This document shows positions 28,565 through 37,187 of a stretch of DNA of 64,000 bases, piece after piece; the first letter of the stretch is position 1; each line of letters begins with the position of its first letter. The notes beneath the pieces are model-generated. The model did no database searches. It was given only the letters and a program-made list of their open reading frames with translations, and was not told where the DNA came from. The stretch covers positions 21,831-85,830 of the forward strand of contig JAAYUB010000104.1 in the NCBI GenBank assembly GCA_012517875.1, written 5' to 3'. The position numbers and the translations under genes are program-made. This DNA comes from Acidobacteriota bacterium (GTDB lineage: Bacteria > Acidobacteriota > JAAYUB01).

Positions 28565-28633
28565 GGCTGCGGAAATGCCGTCGTTCCGGCACGGCGTCGC
28601 AGCCGGGCGAAAAGCGACAAACGGGAGTATGCC

Positions 28634-29842
28634 ATGAGTGATTTCTTTCAGAACGGAGTCATCACTACCCTGCCCATCCTGGGAGACCATCCGGTCGAGG
28701 AAATGGAAGCGGAGCTCCGGAGCCATGCCGTGACCAGCAAGATCGCACTCCTGCTGCCTGCACTGGTCACCGAGTTCGAAGGGCCGGCGATGAAAAAGAT
28801 CCTAAAACAGCTGCAGGGCGTCGACTATCTGCACCAGGTCGTCGTGTCGCTGGACCGAGCTGAACGGGCGCAGTTCGTTGACATTCGGGACTACCTGCGA
28901 CGGCGACTGCCGACGGTGCAGGTGGTTTGGCACGACGGCCCCCGGATGCAGGCGATCTATCAGCGGTTGCGACGCGAGGATTTTCCGGTGGACATGCCCG
29001 GCAAGGGGCTGTCCGTGTGGATGACCTTGGGATATATTCTGGCGCAAGGAGATGTGGACGGGATCGCGCTGCACGACTGTGACATCACCAACTACGACCG
29101 GAACCTGCTCGCGCGCCTTGTCTATCCGCTGATGAGCCGCCGCGCGGATTTCGAATTCTGCAAGGGCTATTATGCCCGGGTGAACGGGCGTCTCTACGGC
29201 CGCGCCACCCGCTTGTTTTTCACGCCGATCATCCGGTCGCTGAAGCGCACGGTGGGCCGCCTGCTCTATCTGGAATATCTCGACAGCTTTCGTTATCCCC
29301 TGGCGGGTGAGTTCGCGATCCACTCCCATCTGGCCGAATCCATCCGGATCGCCCCGGACTGGGGCTTGGAGATCTCCACCCTCGGGGAGGTCTACCACAA
29401 CACCTCGCTCAAGCGCATCTGCCAGGTGGAGCTGATGGACAGCTACTGCCATAAACACCAGGCCATCGACATCCGCAAACCCGGCACGGGCCTGGTCCGG
29501 ATGGTCATGGACATCTCCCTGTCCCTGTTCCGGATCCTGACTCAGGACGGGGTTGTCTTGTCGGATGCCCACTTTCGTTCCCTCCAGACCAGTTACCTGC
29601 GCGAAGCCCGCGAGGCGGTGGACAAGTACAGCGCCCTGGCCGCCATCAACCGACTGGAGTATGACCGGCACGCCGAGATCTCGGCGGTGGAGGCCTTCCA
29701 GAAGGGTTTCCGGCTGGCCGTCGAGCGATTCCGGGAGGACCCGGTGGGCACGCCCATGATTCCGGCGTGGACCCGCATCCGCTCGGCGATTCCGGATCTG
29801 TCGGCCGAGCTGCTGGACGCGGTATGGGCCGACAACGCCTGA
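28634..29842 (+). CDS. gpgS: Glucosyl-3-phosphoglycerate synthase-like enzyme (GT81)
   Basis: The 402-residue protein has the layout of GpgS from Persephonella-type bacteria and methanogens. IALLLPALVTEFEGPAMKKI starts the GT-A fold, VVVSLDRAERAQF and VWHDGPRMQAIYQRL follow, MPGKGLSVWMTLGYIL precedes the metal motif IALHDCDITNYDR, and the acceptor side has EFCKGYYARVNGRLYGR and LDSFRYPLAGEFA. It would transfer glucose from a nucleotide donor to 3-phosphoglycerate. Together with the upstream HAD phosphatase this gives glucosylglycerate, a compatible solute used under salt or nitrogen stress. AACGGGAG is upstream of ATG 28634. Confidence 0.85.
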   Translation: MSDFFQNGVITTLPILGDHPVEEMEAELRSHAVTSKIALLLPALVTEFEGPAMKKILKQLQGVDYLHQVVVSLDRAERAQFVDIRDYLRRRLPTVQVVWHDGPRMQAIYQRLRREDFPVDMPGKGLSVWMTLGYILAQGDVDGIALHDCDITNYDRNLLARLVYPLMSRRADFEFCKGYYARVNGRLYGRATRLFFTPIIRSLKRTVGRLLYLEYLDSFRYPLAGEFAIHSHLAESIRIAPDWGLEISTLGEVYHNTSLKRICQVELMDSYCHKHQAIDIRKPGTGLVRMVMDISLSLFRILTQDGVVLSDAHFRSLQTSYLREAREAVDKYSALAAINRLEYDRHAEISAVEAFQKGFRLAVERFREDPVGTPMIPAWTRIRSAIPDLSAELLDAVWADNA

Positions 29843-29861
29843 TCCGACTGGCAAAAAGTGC

Positions 29862-29890
29862 TTGCATTCGGCATGAGGCTGTTGTATAAA
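29862..29890 (+). promoter_or_regulatory. Promoter of rpmE
   Basis: TTGCAT (29862-29867), a 17-base spacer and TATAAA (29885-29890) form a good sigma70-type promoter. It lies 58 bases before the rpmE start and just after the end of gpgS. Confidence 0.65.
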
Positions 29891-29947
29891 CTTCCGCTTG
29901 CGCGCATTGGGCGCGGCCGTGGAATCAGTCGGTCAGACGGAGCGAAC

Positions 29948-30172
29948 ATGAAAGAAAACATTCATCCCAAGTACGAGAAGGCCCAGGTCACCTGCGCCTG
30001 CGGCAACACCTTCGAGACCCGGTCCACCAAACCGGAAATCCGGCTGGAGATCTGCTCGAAGTGCCACCCGTTTTTCACCGGCCGCCAGAAGCTGGTGGAT
30101 ACCGCCGGCCGCGTGGAGCGCTTCACCCGCCGTTACACCAAGAAGGGAAGCACGGAAAGCAGCGAACAGTAG
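29948..30172 (+). CDS. rpmE: 50S ribosomal protein L31, zinc-binding form
   Basis: The product is L31 with 74 residues, starting [22 protein letters not shown]. The zinc ligands are present (CAC near the start and [10 protein letters not shown]), so this is the Cys-containing C+ type rather than the zinc-free YkgM paralog. L31 bridges the ribosomal subunits at the 5S/central protuberance side. The start at 29948 is behind GGAG; the leader upstream holds the promoter. A strong terminator follows, so rpmE is partly uncoupled from the DUF1385-prfA-prmC genes behind it. Confidence 0.97.
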   Translation: MKENIHPKYEKAQVTCACGNTFETRSTKPEIRLEICSKCHPFFTGRQKLVDTAGRVERFTRRYTKKGSTESSEQ

Positions 30173-30194
30173 CCGGATTCTTCAGATACCCAAA

Positions 30195-30233
30195 GGGTTG
30201 CCCGGGCGACAGGCCGTCGGGCAACCCTTTTTA
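30195..30233 (+). terminator. Intrinsic terminator after rpmE
   Basis: GGGTTGCCCG (30195-30204) pairs perfectly with CGGGCAACCC (30218-30227) and is followed by TTTTTATTT. It sits 22 bases after the rpmE stop and should end much of its transcript before the DUF1385 gene. Confidence 0.88.
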
Positions 30234-30256
30234 TTTACTCGGGAGGGTCAACGGTC

Positions 30257-31258
30257 ATGTCGGAGTGTCGCCGGAAGCTGGAGACGGATATTCTGGTGGG
30301 CGGCCAGGCGGTGCTGGAGGGGGTCATGATGCGCACGCCCAACACCATCGCCGTCGCGGTGCGTCGCCCTGACGGGGAGATCGTGGTCAAGCGCGAACCG
30401 GCGCCCAAATGGACCGACAAGGCGCGGGTCCTGAAATGGCCGCTGGTCCGCGGCACCGCCATTTTGTTGCAGTCTCTCGTCATCGGCATCAAGGCGCTCA
30501 ACTTCTCGGCCGAGGTGGCCATGGCCGAGTCGGCCGAGGGCGACGGGCAGCGGAAGAAGAAGCATGACGGCCCCGAGGGCGGCAGCCGCTGGATACTTGT
30601 CGGGACGCTGGTGTTTTCGCTGGCGGCCGGCATCGCCCTGTTTGTGTTGGTGCCGTACTGGCTAAGCGCCCTGATCACCGCGTGGGTCTACCCGGCGGCG
30701 TCCACCGGCGCGGCGGTGCACTCGCACTGGCTGTTCTTCAACCTCGTGGACGGCGTCATCCGGGTCATCTTTTTCCTGGGTTACATCCTGCTCATCTCCC
30801 GGATGAAGGACATCCACCGCGTCTTCCAGTACCACGGTGCCGAGCACAAGGTGGTGCACCTCTGGGAGGCCAGGCAGCCGCTCACCGTTGAGCACGCCCG
30901 CACCCACTCCACGCTGCACCCCCGCTGCGGCACCAGTTTTCTCCTGTTCGTGATGGTGATCAGCATCCTGGTGTTTACGGTGTTCAAGTTCGACTGGTGG
31001 GTGTTCAAGGTGCTGTCGCGGGTGTTCCTGCTGCCGCTCATCGCCGGGATCTCCTACGAGCTCATCCGGCTGTCGGCCCGCTTCCCGCGAAATCCAGTCC
31101 TCAAGGCGATCATGGCGCCGGGTCTGGCGCTCCAGCGGATCACCACTCAACCTCCCGACGACGCCATGCTGGAGGTGTCGCTGCGGGCGCTGCAGGAGGG
31201 CTTGGAGCTGGAAGCACGGCTCAAGGGGGCGGCGGCGGAACCGGCCGCGGTCGCCTGA
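30257..31258 (+). CDS. DUF1385 family membrane protein
   Basis: The 333-residue protein has the family start VGGQAVLEGVMMRTPNTIAV, LVRGTAILLQSLVIGIKAL, two central hydrophobic hairpins (about 115-135 and 155-180), the conserved YHGAEHKVVHLWE, and THSTLHPRCGTSFLL. Two more membrane segments follow. Its molecular function is not established. The rpmE-DUF1385-prfA-prmC order is a common arrangement in many bacteria, which supports orthology. The His/Glu-rich YHGAEHK loop could bind metal. The ATG at 30257 follows GGGAGG. Confidence 0.9.
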   Translation: MSECRRKLETDILVGGQAVLEGVMMRTPNTIAVAVRRPDGEIVVKREPAPKWTDKARVLKWPLVRGTAILLQSLVIGIKALNFSAEVAMAESAEGDGQRKKKHDGPEGGSRWILVGTLVFSLAAGIALFVLVPYWLSALITAWVYPAASTGAAVHSHWLFFNLVDGVIRVIFFLGYILLISRMKDIHRVFQYHGAEHKVVHLWEARQPLTVEHARTHSTLHPRCGTSFLLFVMVISILVFTVFKFDWWVFKVLSRVFLLPLIAGISYELIRLSARFPRNPVLKAIMAPGLALQRITTQPPDDAMLEVSLRALQEGLELEARLKGAAAEPAAVA

Positions 31259-31273
31259 CGCGGGAGTCCTATC

Positions 31274-32350
31274 ATGTTCAGGAAACTGGAAGAAATCGAA
31301 CATCAATACATGGAGCTGCAGCGGCTGCTGGAGGATCCGGCGGTCACGGCCAACCATCTGGAATATCAGAAGCACGCCAAAGCCCAGCGGGCCATCGCCG
31401 ACATCGTCAAGGCGTACCGGGCCTGGAAGGAAATGACCCGGAGTCGGACCGAGGCGGAGCAGATGGCCGCGACTGAAACGGACAGCGAGCTGCGGGAGAT
31501 GGCGGCCGCGGAGGCGGCCGAACTGGCCGAGCGGCTCGCCCAAGCCGAGGCAGAGCTCAAGGTGCTGCTCCTGCCCAAGGATCCCAACGACGAAAAGAAC
31601 GTCATTCTCGAGATCCGCGCGGGCACCGGCGGCGAGGAGGCCGCCCTGTTCGCCGCCGACCTGTTCCGGATGTACAGCCGCTACGCCGAGCGCCACCGCT
31701 GGCGAATGGCCGTGGTCAGCGAGAACGCCACCGGCATCGGCGGCTACAAAGAAGTCATTTTGAACATCGAAGGGGATCGGGTGTACAGCCGGCTCAAGTA
31801 CGAAAGCGGCGTCCACCGCGTCCAGAGGGTGCCGGCCACCGAGGCCAGCGGCCGGGTCCATACCTCGGCGGTGACGGTGGCTGTCCTGCCCGAGGCGGAT
31901 GAGGTGGAAATCCAGGTCGACCCGAAAGACATCCGCGTGGACACGTTCTGCTCCTCCGGCCCCGGCGGCCAGTCGGTCAACACTACCTACTCCGCCGTCC
32001 GCCTCACCCACATGCCCACCGGACTGGTGGTGAGCTGCCAGGACGAGAAGAGCCAGATCAAGAACAAGGCCCGGGCCATGAAGGTGCTCCTGGCGCGGCT
32101 GTATGAGGCAGAGCGCGAAAAGCGGGACCGGGAAATATCCGCCGCCCGCCGCTCCCAGGTAGGCTCCGGCGACCGGAGCGAGAAGATCCGCACCTACAAC
32201 TTTCCCCAGAACCGGCTCACCGACCACCGCATCGGCCTGACGCTGCACCAGCTGGATCTGATCATCGACGGGGATCTGGACGGGGTGCTCGACGCGCTCG
32301 TCGCCCACTTCGAAGCCGAGAAGCTGAAGCAATCGGCGACGGTGTTATAA
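31274..32350 (+). CDS. prfA: Peptide chain release factor 1
   Basis: RF1 reads UAA and UAG and triggers peptide release. The 358-residue protein has the GGQ motif at 231-233 ([20 protein letters not shown]). The P-x-T type codon-reading tripeptide is PAT in [19 protein letters not shown], rather than the SPF of RF2. The N-terminal coiled-coil domain and the C-terminal [14 protein letters not shown] are also typical. It starts 15 bases after the DUF1385 stop with GGGAG upstream, and prmC, whose product methylates the GGQ glutamine, follows. Confidence 0.97.
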   Translation: MFRKLEEIEHQYMELQRLLEDPAVTANHLEYQKHAKAQRAIADIVKAYRAWKEMTRSRTEAEQMAATETDSELREMAAAEAAELAERLAQAEAELKVLLLPKDPNDEKNVILEIRAGTGGEEAALFAADLFRMYSRYAERHRWRMAVVSENATGIGGYKEVILNIEGDRVYSRLKYESGVHRVQRVPATEASGRVHTSAVTVAVLPEADEVEIQVDPKDIRVDTFCSSGPGGQSVNTTYSAVRLTHMPTGLVVSCQDEKSQIKNKARAMKVLLARLYEAEREKRDREISAARRSQVGSGDRSEKIRTYNFPQNRLTDHRIGLTLHQLDLIIDGDLDGVLDALVAHFEAEKLKQSATVL

Positions 32351-32378
32351 GGACGCCCGCCTCCCCGGCGCCGTCCGT

Positions 32379-33263
32379 GTGTCCGACATGCAGAACGCCG
32401 ATACCCGATATTCCACCGTTGCCGCGATTCGACGGGATGCGACCCGTCGCCTGCGGGCCGCCGGCCGGCCCGAGGCGGCGCGGGACGCCGACGTGCTGCT
32501 GGCCTGGGTGCTGGGGCGCGAGCGGACGGATCTCCTCGCCCATCCGGAGGCGATCGTACCGGCCGAGGCGGCCGCGGCGATTGCCGTGGCGGTGGATCGG
32601 CGCGCGGCCGCGGAGCCGGTCCAGTACATCACCGGCGAGCGGGACTTCTGGCGTGACACGTTTCGAGTAACCCGGGCGGTTCTGATTCCCCGACCGGAAA
32701 CTGAGTTGCTCGTGGAAAAGGGCGCCGACGCACTGAGGACAATCCAGGCGCCGTCCATTTTGGATCTGGCCACGGGGAGCGGCTGCGTCGGCTTAAGTCT
32801 GTTGCGGGAGCTGCCCCGGGCCCGGTTGGTCGCGACGGACCGGTCGCCGGCGGCTCTCGAGGTCGCCCGCGGCAACGCCGACCGTCTCGGCGTGGCTGCG
32901 CGCGCCGCGTTCGTCTGCGGCGACGGATTGACGTTTCTGCGAGCCGGATCGGCGGGCGAGTTTCACCTGATTGTGGCCAATCCGCCATATGTCTCCCGGG
33001 GCGACCTGGAACTCCTGCCGGCGGAGGTGCGAGACTGGGAGCCCCGGCTGGCTCTGGACGGCGGGACGGACGGTCTCGACTGTTACCGGGCATGGGTGCC
33101 GCCGGCCCTGGCGCTGCTCCTCCCGGGCGGCCGCCTGCTCATGGAATTCGGTTATGGGCAGTGGCCGGCGCTGTCAGCATTGCTGGCGTCGATGGGGTGC
33201 GACGCCGCCATGTTTCCCGACCTGGCGGGGATCCCGAGGGTGTTTCAGATCGGGCGTGGTTGA
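32379..33263 (+). CDS. prmC: Release factor glutamine methyltransferase PrmC
   Basis: PrmC methylates the glutamine of the GGQ motif in RF1 and RF2 using SAM. The 294-residue protein has an N-terminal helical domain (REAARDADVLLAWVLGRERT), a conserved GERDFWRDTFRVTRAVLIPRPETE hinge split over about residues 87-110, the SAM site LDLATGSGCVGLSLL, and the catalytic NPPY at 201-204. The start may be the GTG at 32379 or the ATG at 32388. Neither has a clear ribosome site, so coupling to prfA, which ends 28 bases earlier, is likely. Confidence 0.95.
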   Translation: MSDMQNADTRYSTVAAIRRDATRRLRAAGRPEAARDADVLLAWVLGRERTDLLAHPEAIVPAEAAAAIAVAVDRRAAAEPVQYITGERDFWRDTFRVTRAVLIPRPETELLVEKGADALRTIQAPSILDLATGSGCVGLSLLRELPRARLVATDRSPAALEVARGNADRLGVAARAAFVCGDGLTFLRAGSAGEFHLIVANPPYVSRGDLELLPAEVRDWEPRLALDGGTDGLDCYRAWVPPALALLLPGGRLLMEFGYGQWPALSALLASMGCDAAMFPDLAGIPRVFQIGRG

Positions 33264-33296
33264 CCCGGCGATTCGGGTGGCCGGCGGCGGAGTCGT

Positions 33297-33713
33297 TTAC
33301 CCGGCGTCATTGAAACCGGGGAAGAGGCGTCGAATGTCAGGTTGCATCAGGGTGATCATCGCCCAGATGCCGAACGGGATGCCTAGCACCAGGCACGGCG
33401 AACCCAGACAGGGGATGAGTGAGAGCATGGCGGCGCCCATGGCCCAGGCGTAAGACCGTGCCCGCTGCATCTGCAGCGCCCCAAAGCAGATGACGGCGTC
33501 AAACACCAGGCTGATGACAGGGAGGACCAGGCCGAGCGACAGGGTGTCCCACGGGGTGAAGGAAGAATGGGGCACATGCTCCAGCCCGGGAAGGAATTGC
33601 CCGAACGTCGGGCGGATCAACAGGTTCGAAATGACCATGAAAATGTCGAAGCCGGCATCCAGCCCGGCCGCGACGATCATGCTCACCGCCGGGCCGACGA
33701 GACGTTGACGCAT
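33297..33713 (-). CDS. Small membrane protein of unknown function
   Basis: This is a 138-residue protein with three or four hydrophobic segments (about 8-32, 55-78, 88-105, 107-122). I do not recognise the family. The AWAMGAAMLSLIPCLGSPCLVLGIPFGIWAMITL region resembles the C-terminal helices of small DUF-type proteins in which a short 2-helix unit ends near a PxVRxxF-like tail (here QPDIRRLFPG). The ATG at 33713 has GGAGGTG at ideal spacing, so the gene is probably real. It runs convergently with prmC. Confidence 0.6.
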   Translation of the reverse strand: MRQRLVGPAVSMIVAAGLDAGFDIFMVISNLLIRPTFGQFLPGLEHVPHSSFTPWDTLSLGLVLPVISLVFDAVICFGALQMQRARSYAWAMGAAMLSLIPCLGSPCLVLGIPFGIWAMITLMQPDIRRLFPGFNDAG

Positions 33714-33848
33714 CAGGCACCTCCAATCACTGGCAGTACGGCCGACCTGTCGGGTTCCCGTCGGCCGTCGGGTTGATCATTGTGTTTGTCCCAAGGCCGG
33801 GCGATCTCATGTGATGGTGGCGCGGCCGGTGTTCTGACCGCATGCCAG

Positions 33849-35480
33849 TCAGCTGAGTGGTACGTTCATCCGCCGGATGAACACGCGGGTGTCACCGGCG
33901 GCCGATTCCGGCTGCTCCGCGGCGGGTGCCGGCGGGATCAAGTCGTCGGGGATGAAACCGCCGGCGCTGGCCACGTGGCGCAAGGAGTGGTCGGTCGCAC
34001 GGGCCATGTTGGCGGTCTCCCGGCGTGGAGCGGTAACCGTGTCGCGGATGTCGGCGGCGTCCCCGTCAAGTCGAACGTCCCGCCGGAAACGGATGCCGGC
34101 GGACACCCGCTTGAAGATGAGCGCCTGTTTCAGCCGTGGGATCAGCCGCCGTCCCAGGACGAACGCGGCCAACCGGAGCACGGTGTGACGGAGTGGAGAT
34201 GAGACGCGCCAGCGGTGGACGGTCATGGCGCCCTCGACGGACACGGCCGCCGCACCGTCGGCGCCGGCCGCCAGTTGAATCCGGTAGCCGGGATCCTGCC
34301 AGTGGGTGACCGCCACGCGGCCGCCGGGTCGCGGTAGGCGCCAGCCGTGATCGGCGTCCCGGATCCCGTCGGGACCGTACCGGCAGACGACACCGCCCTT
34401 GCGGGCGGCGACGTAGACCGACGCACGACCAGGGACGTGACGGATCAGCACGCCTGCTTCGGGCAGCACGTAATCGCCGCCGGTCTGGCAGGGGAGGAGC
34501 GCCGCGGCGGCGGGAACAGCGTCCAGATGGGCCAGGCTGCGCGCGCAGGATGCGTACACATAATGGCACAGGTAGCGGTCGTCGGTCCGGGCAAGAGGGT
34601 GCGCCGCCGTGTCCGCCCGTTGGAACAGGGCGCGGACGACGGCGGCGGCCAGCGGATTGTGCGCCGCGGCGCGCACGAGTCCGTAAGGCAGGATGTAATC
34701 GGTGTTCCGGGAATTGACCGCCGGCGGCGTCTCGCCGGACACCGCGATCAGTGTGGCGATATAGGCCGCGCCGCGGTCCAGGGCGTCGCGAAAACGGAGC
34801 TCGCCGGTCGCCTCGAAGAGGTCCCAGAGGCAGTCCAGCGTCACCGAGAGGTATCCCGTGTCAGCGCCGCCGTACTCGGGAAACCAGCCTTCGGCGGACT
34901 GCCGGGCCAGGAATCGGTCCAGCCGCGCCATCAACCGATCGGCATCCAGGCGGATGCCCGGCAGACGGCGGGCCAGCGCCAGCGCGGCCAGGGCGGCGGC
35001 TTCCTGGTTGAGCGCTTCCGTTTCCGTGTGGCGGATCAGCCACCGGGCCGCTTTCTGGATTGCGGCGACGATGCGGACATCCGGGTCGGTCAGGCCGCGT
35101 GAGCGCAGCACGAGCAGCGCCGCTCGGAGGCTGAAGGCGGTGGGCGGGAACCCGTGCTCGCCGGGATAGTACTCGTTGAACGAGCCGTCGCCGAGCTGCT
35201 GGGCGGCCCAGAACCGCAAGGCGCCATCCACCCAGCGGATGGCCAGGGGATGGCCCCGCAGCGGATTGTCGGGCGCCTCCGGCCGGCGGAGACACTCGAT
35301 CACCACCATCCCCTGCTGCAGGATGGCCGACGCAAAGTCCCGGATCTTGTAGTGCCAGTAATCCCGATCGAAGCAGCCGAACGTTGGGGAGTCGGCGTCT
35401 CGATCCAACTGGCCCAACAAACGGGGCAGGGCATGGATGACCCGCATCCGGATCGATTGCGGCGAGGGGTCGTGATTCAT
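33849..35480 (-). CDS. Predicted alpha/alpha-toroid protein, possibly polysaccharide related
   Basis: The 543-residue protein lacks a signal peptide. Residues about 20-330 consist of paired helices with repeated W/Y/G motifs (DYWHYKIRDFASAILQQG, QQLGDGSFNEYYPGEHGFP, SAEGWFPEYGGADTGYLSV). This is the pattern of (alpha/alpha)6 toroids such as squalene-cyclase-like or heparinase-like enzymes. The C-terminal 150 residues look like beta strands (VTHWQDPGYRIQLAAG), as in the sandwich domain of heparinase II-type lyases. No catalytic residue set can be named with confidence. It starts 11 bases after the end of the membrane glycosyltransferase gene and probably shares its transcript, suggesting surface-glycan work. 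Confidence 0.6.
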   Translation of the reverse strand: MNHDPSPQSIRMRVIHALPRLLGQLDRDADSPTFGCFDRDYWHYKIRDFASAILQQGMVVIECLRRPEAPDNPLRGHPLAIRWVDGALRFWAAQQLGDGSFNEYYPGEHGFPPTAFSLRAALLVLRSRGLTDPDVRIVAAIQKAARWLIRHTETEALNQEAAALAALALARRLPGIRLDADRLMARLDRFLARQSAEGWFPEYGGADTGYLSVTLDCLWDLFEATGELRFRDALDRGAAYIATLIAVSGETPPAVNSRNTDYILPYGLVRAAAHNPLAAAVVRALFQRADTAAHPLARTDDRYLCHYVYASCARSLAHLDAVPAAAALLPCQTGGDYVLPEAGVLIRHVPGRASVYVAARKGGVVCRYGPDGIRDADHGWRLPRPGGRVAVTHWQDPGYRIQLAAGADGAAAVSVEGAMTVHRWRVSSPLRHTVLRLAAFVLGRRLIPRLKQALIFKRVSAGIRFRRDVRLDGDAADIRDTVTAPRRETANMARATDHSLRHVASAGGFIPDDLIPPAPAAEQPESAAGDTRVFIRRMNVPLS

Positions 35481-35491
35481 GGTACTCGCCT

Positions 35492-36961
35492 TCACCGGAC
35501 CGGACGGAGGGCGGACGCCGACCGGTCGGCGGTTGGGCCGGTTGGTCGCTGTTGATTCGATAGATCCGCGCGGGAGCAGAAGCGGGCCGCCACGGAAGCC
35601 ACCAGCACCACGAGCAGCATCTCGTGGGGCGAGCGATACCGGTAAACGTTGCACTGGCTCAGGAAATGAACGATGGGAAAAAAGGCGAAAAAGATCACGA
35701 TCACCTGCTCGAGAGGATTCCAATTGCGCCACCCGATCCGGTACAGGCCTGTCGCCGCCAGCGCCATGTATGCCAGATACCACGGAATGAGCAACAGCCG
35801 GGTGGGACGCAGGTAATCCGGGTTAAACACCCAGTAGGCGAAGATCCGCCGGGCCGTCAGCCAAACGTAGGTGAGCGGCTGGTCCCGAACGAAATCGAAG
35901 AAGCGCCGCCAGCAGAGCCGGGCATACTCCGTTTCGCCCAAGTTGAGGATCAACAATCGCTCGGTCTGGTTCTCGTATGGAAAGTTGGCATACAGCGACC
36001 GGTGCGGATTGGCAGGCACCGTCGGGTTGTTGCCCAGCCAGAACTGCATGGACAATCCAGTGCCGAACAGCACCGGGCGCTGAAAATTGATCGACGCGAA
36101 AACGATCCAGGGACTCCAGCTGAGGCAGGCGGCCAGCGCCACCGTGGCCACGTAATGCCACCACACGGGGGATCGCCCGGCGGACGCCGCCGGCGCATCG
36201 CGGCGCAGTCGGAGCATCATCCAGATGTGGTAGGCGACGAAAAAGAACAGTGTCTTGGGCATGGTCAGGACGGCCAGCGCCGATCCGGCGGCGTGGACCG
36301 CCAGGTGGACGAAGCGGCGGCCGCGCAGGTACGCCAGGCTCGCAAACAGCGACAAGCTGAGAAAGAGGAGGAACAGGATCTCGCCGCGCATGTCCTGGGT
36401 GCCGAACCAGGACAGCGGATAAGTGATCAAGAGCACCAATCCGAGGCCGCCCGCACGGGGACCGAGTGTCGTCGTGAGCGTCCGATGAAGCAGAAACACG
36501 GCCAGGGTCATAAAACCGCACTGGAGTGCCAGCAAGAGGAACATGGATACCGGGCTGTATGGGCCGAACAGCGCGAACACTGCCGCCCAGACCAGGACAA
36601 TGGGCGGTGTCACGTAGGCGGTGGGGGGGATGGGCGGATGGTTCACCACGACCGCGGGCGGGACGGTCGCGGGGCGGCTGTCCGTTGGCGACGCCGGGAT
36701 CGCTGGCGGCACGTCCCCTGGCAGGATGACAAAGGGGGATCCGTAGCCGTAACCCAGCGCGACGTTTCGGGCGATCCGGCCCACCTCGAAGCCCAGTTGC
36801 CAGGTGTCCGGGTTCTGCCACGGTTGGTAAATGGCGATCACGGCCAGCTGGGCGAAAAAGAATAGCAGCAGCACCAGCGCCACGAGGCGCGGCCGTTCGG
36901 ACAGCCGGGCGAGGGGCTGGAGCAGTCGATCACAGCTGGTGTGCAGGGAACGGCTGAGCAT
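35492..36961 (-). CDS. Polytopic GT39/GT83-like membrane glycosyltransferase
   Basis: The 489-residue protein has about ten hydrophobic segments. The first loop after helix 1 contains acidic residues (YQPWQNPDTWQLGFEVGRIA) where GT-C enzymes such as ArnT and Pmt carry their catalytic Asp. A long periplasmic loop (about 80-125) is proline-rich. The QFWLGNNPTVPANPHRS motif in the second half recurs in bacterial GT39-type proteins. It would transfer a sugar from a polyprenyl-phosphate donor on the periplasmic side. The start ATG 36961 is close to the T6SS boundary; 36962-37187 holds the vgrG promoter and no gene. Confidence 0.75.
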   Translation of the reverse strand: MLSRSLHTSCDRLLQPLARLSERPRLVALVLLLFFFAQLAVIAIYQPWQNPDTWQLGFEVGRIARNVALGYGYGSPFVILPGDVPPAIPASPTDSRPATVPPAVVVNHPPIPPTAYVTPPIVLVWAAVFALFGPYSPVSMFLLLALQCGFMTLAVFLLHRTLTTTLGPRAGGLGLVLLITYPLSWFGTQDMRGEILFLLFLSLSLFASLAYLRGRRFVHLAVHAAGSALAVLTMPKTLFFFVAYHIWMMLRLRRDAPAASAGRSPVWWHYVATVALAACLSWSPWIVFASINFQRPVLFGTGLSMQFWLGNNPTVPANPHRSLYANFPYENQTERLLILNLGETEYARLCWRRFFDFVRDQPLTYVWLTARRIFAYWVFNPDYLRPTRLLLIPWYLAYMALAATGLYRIGWRNWNPLEQVIVIFFAFFPIVHFLSQCNVYRYRSPHEMLLVVLVASVAARFCSRADLSNQQRPTGPTADRSASALRPVR

Positions 36962-37074
36962 CGGGAAGATATTCTAACATACTCTGCGAAGCTGGCATTG
37001 AGGCCGGAGCAAAAGACCGCCGGCGGATCTGGGGCAAACGGACTGTCGGTCTGTTGAGGGGACCCATTATCAAA

Positions 37075-37103
37075 TTGACTGACCGGCTGGTTCTTCATAC
37101 ACT
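37075..37103 (+). promoter_or_regulatory. Promoter of vgrG
   Basis: TTGACT (37075-37080), a 17-base spacer and TACACT (37098-37103) lie 84 bases before the vgrG start. The same two hexamers with the same spacing, both followed by GA, occur before the DUF2169 gene at 39944-39972. Confidence 0.6.
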
Positions 37104-37187
37104 GAATCGGAGATTCAGCTCATCAGTCGCCAGGCCGCCAACGGCCGATGGGCGATGTTCAAGAATCCTGCTTTCAGGGAGACAGCC

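Noticed and set aside
34347..35102. Plus-strand frame of 251 codons opposite the toroid gene
   Set aside because: The minus strand has a ribosome-linked gene with regular helical repeats; the plus frame has no start signal or domain.
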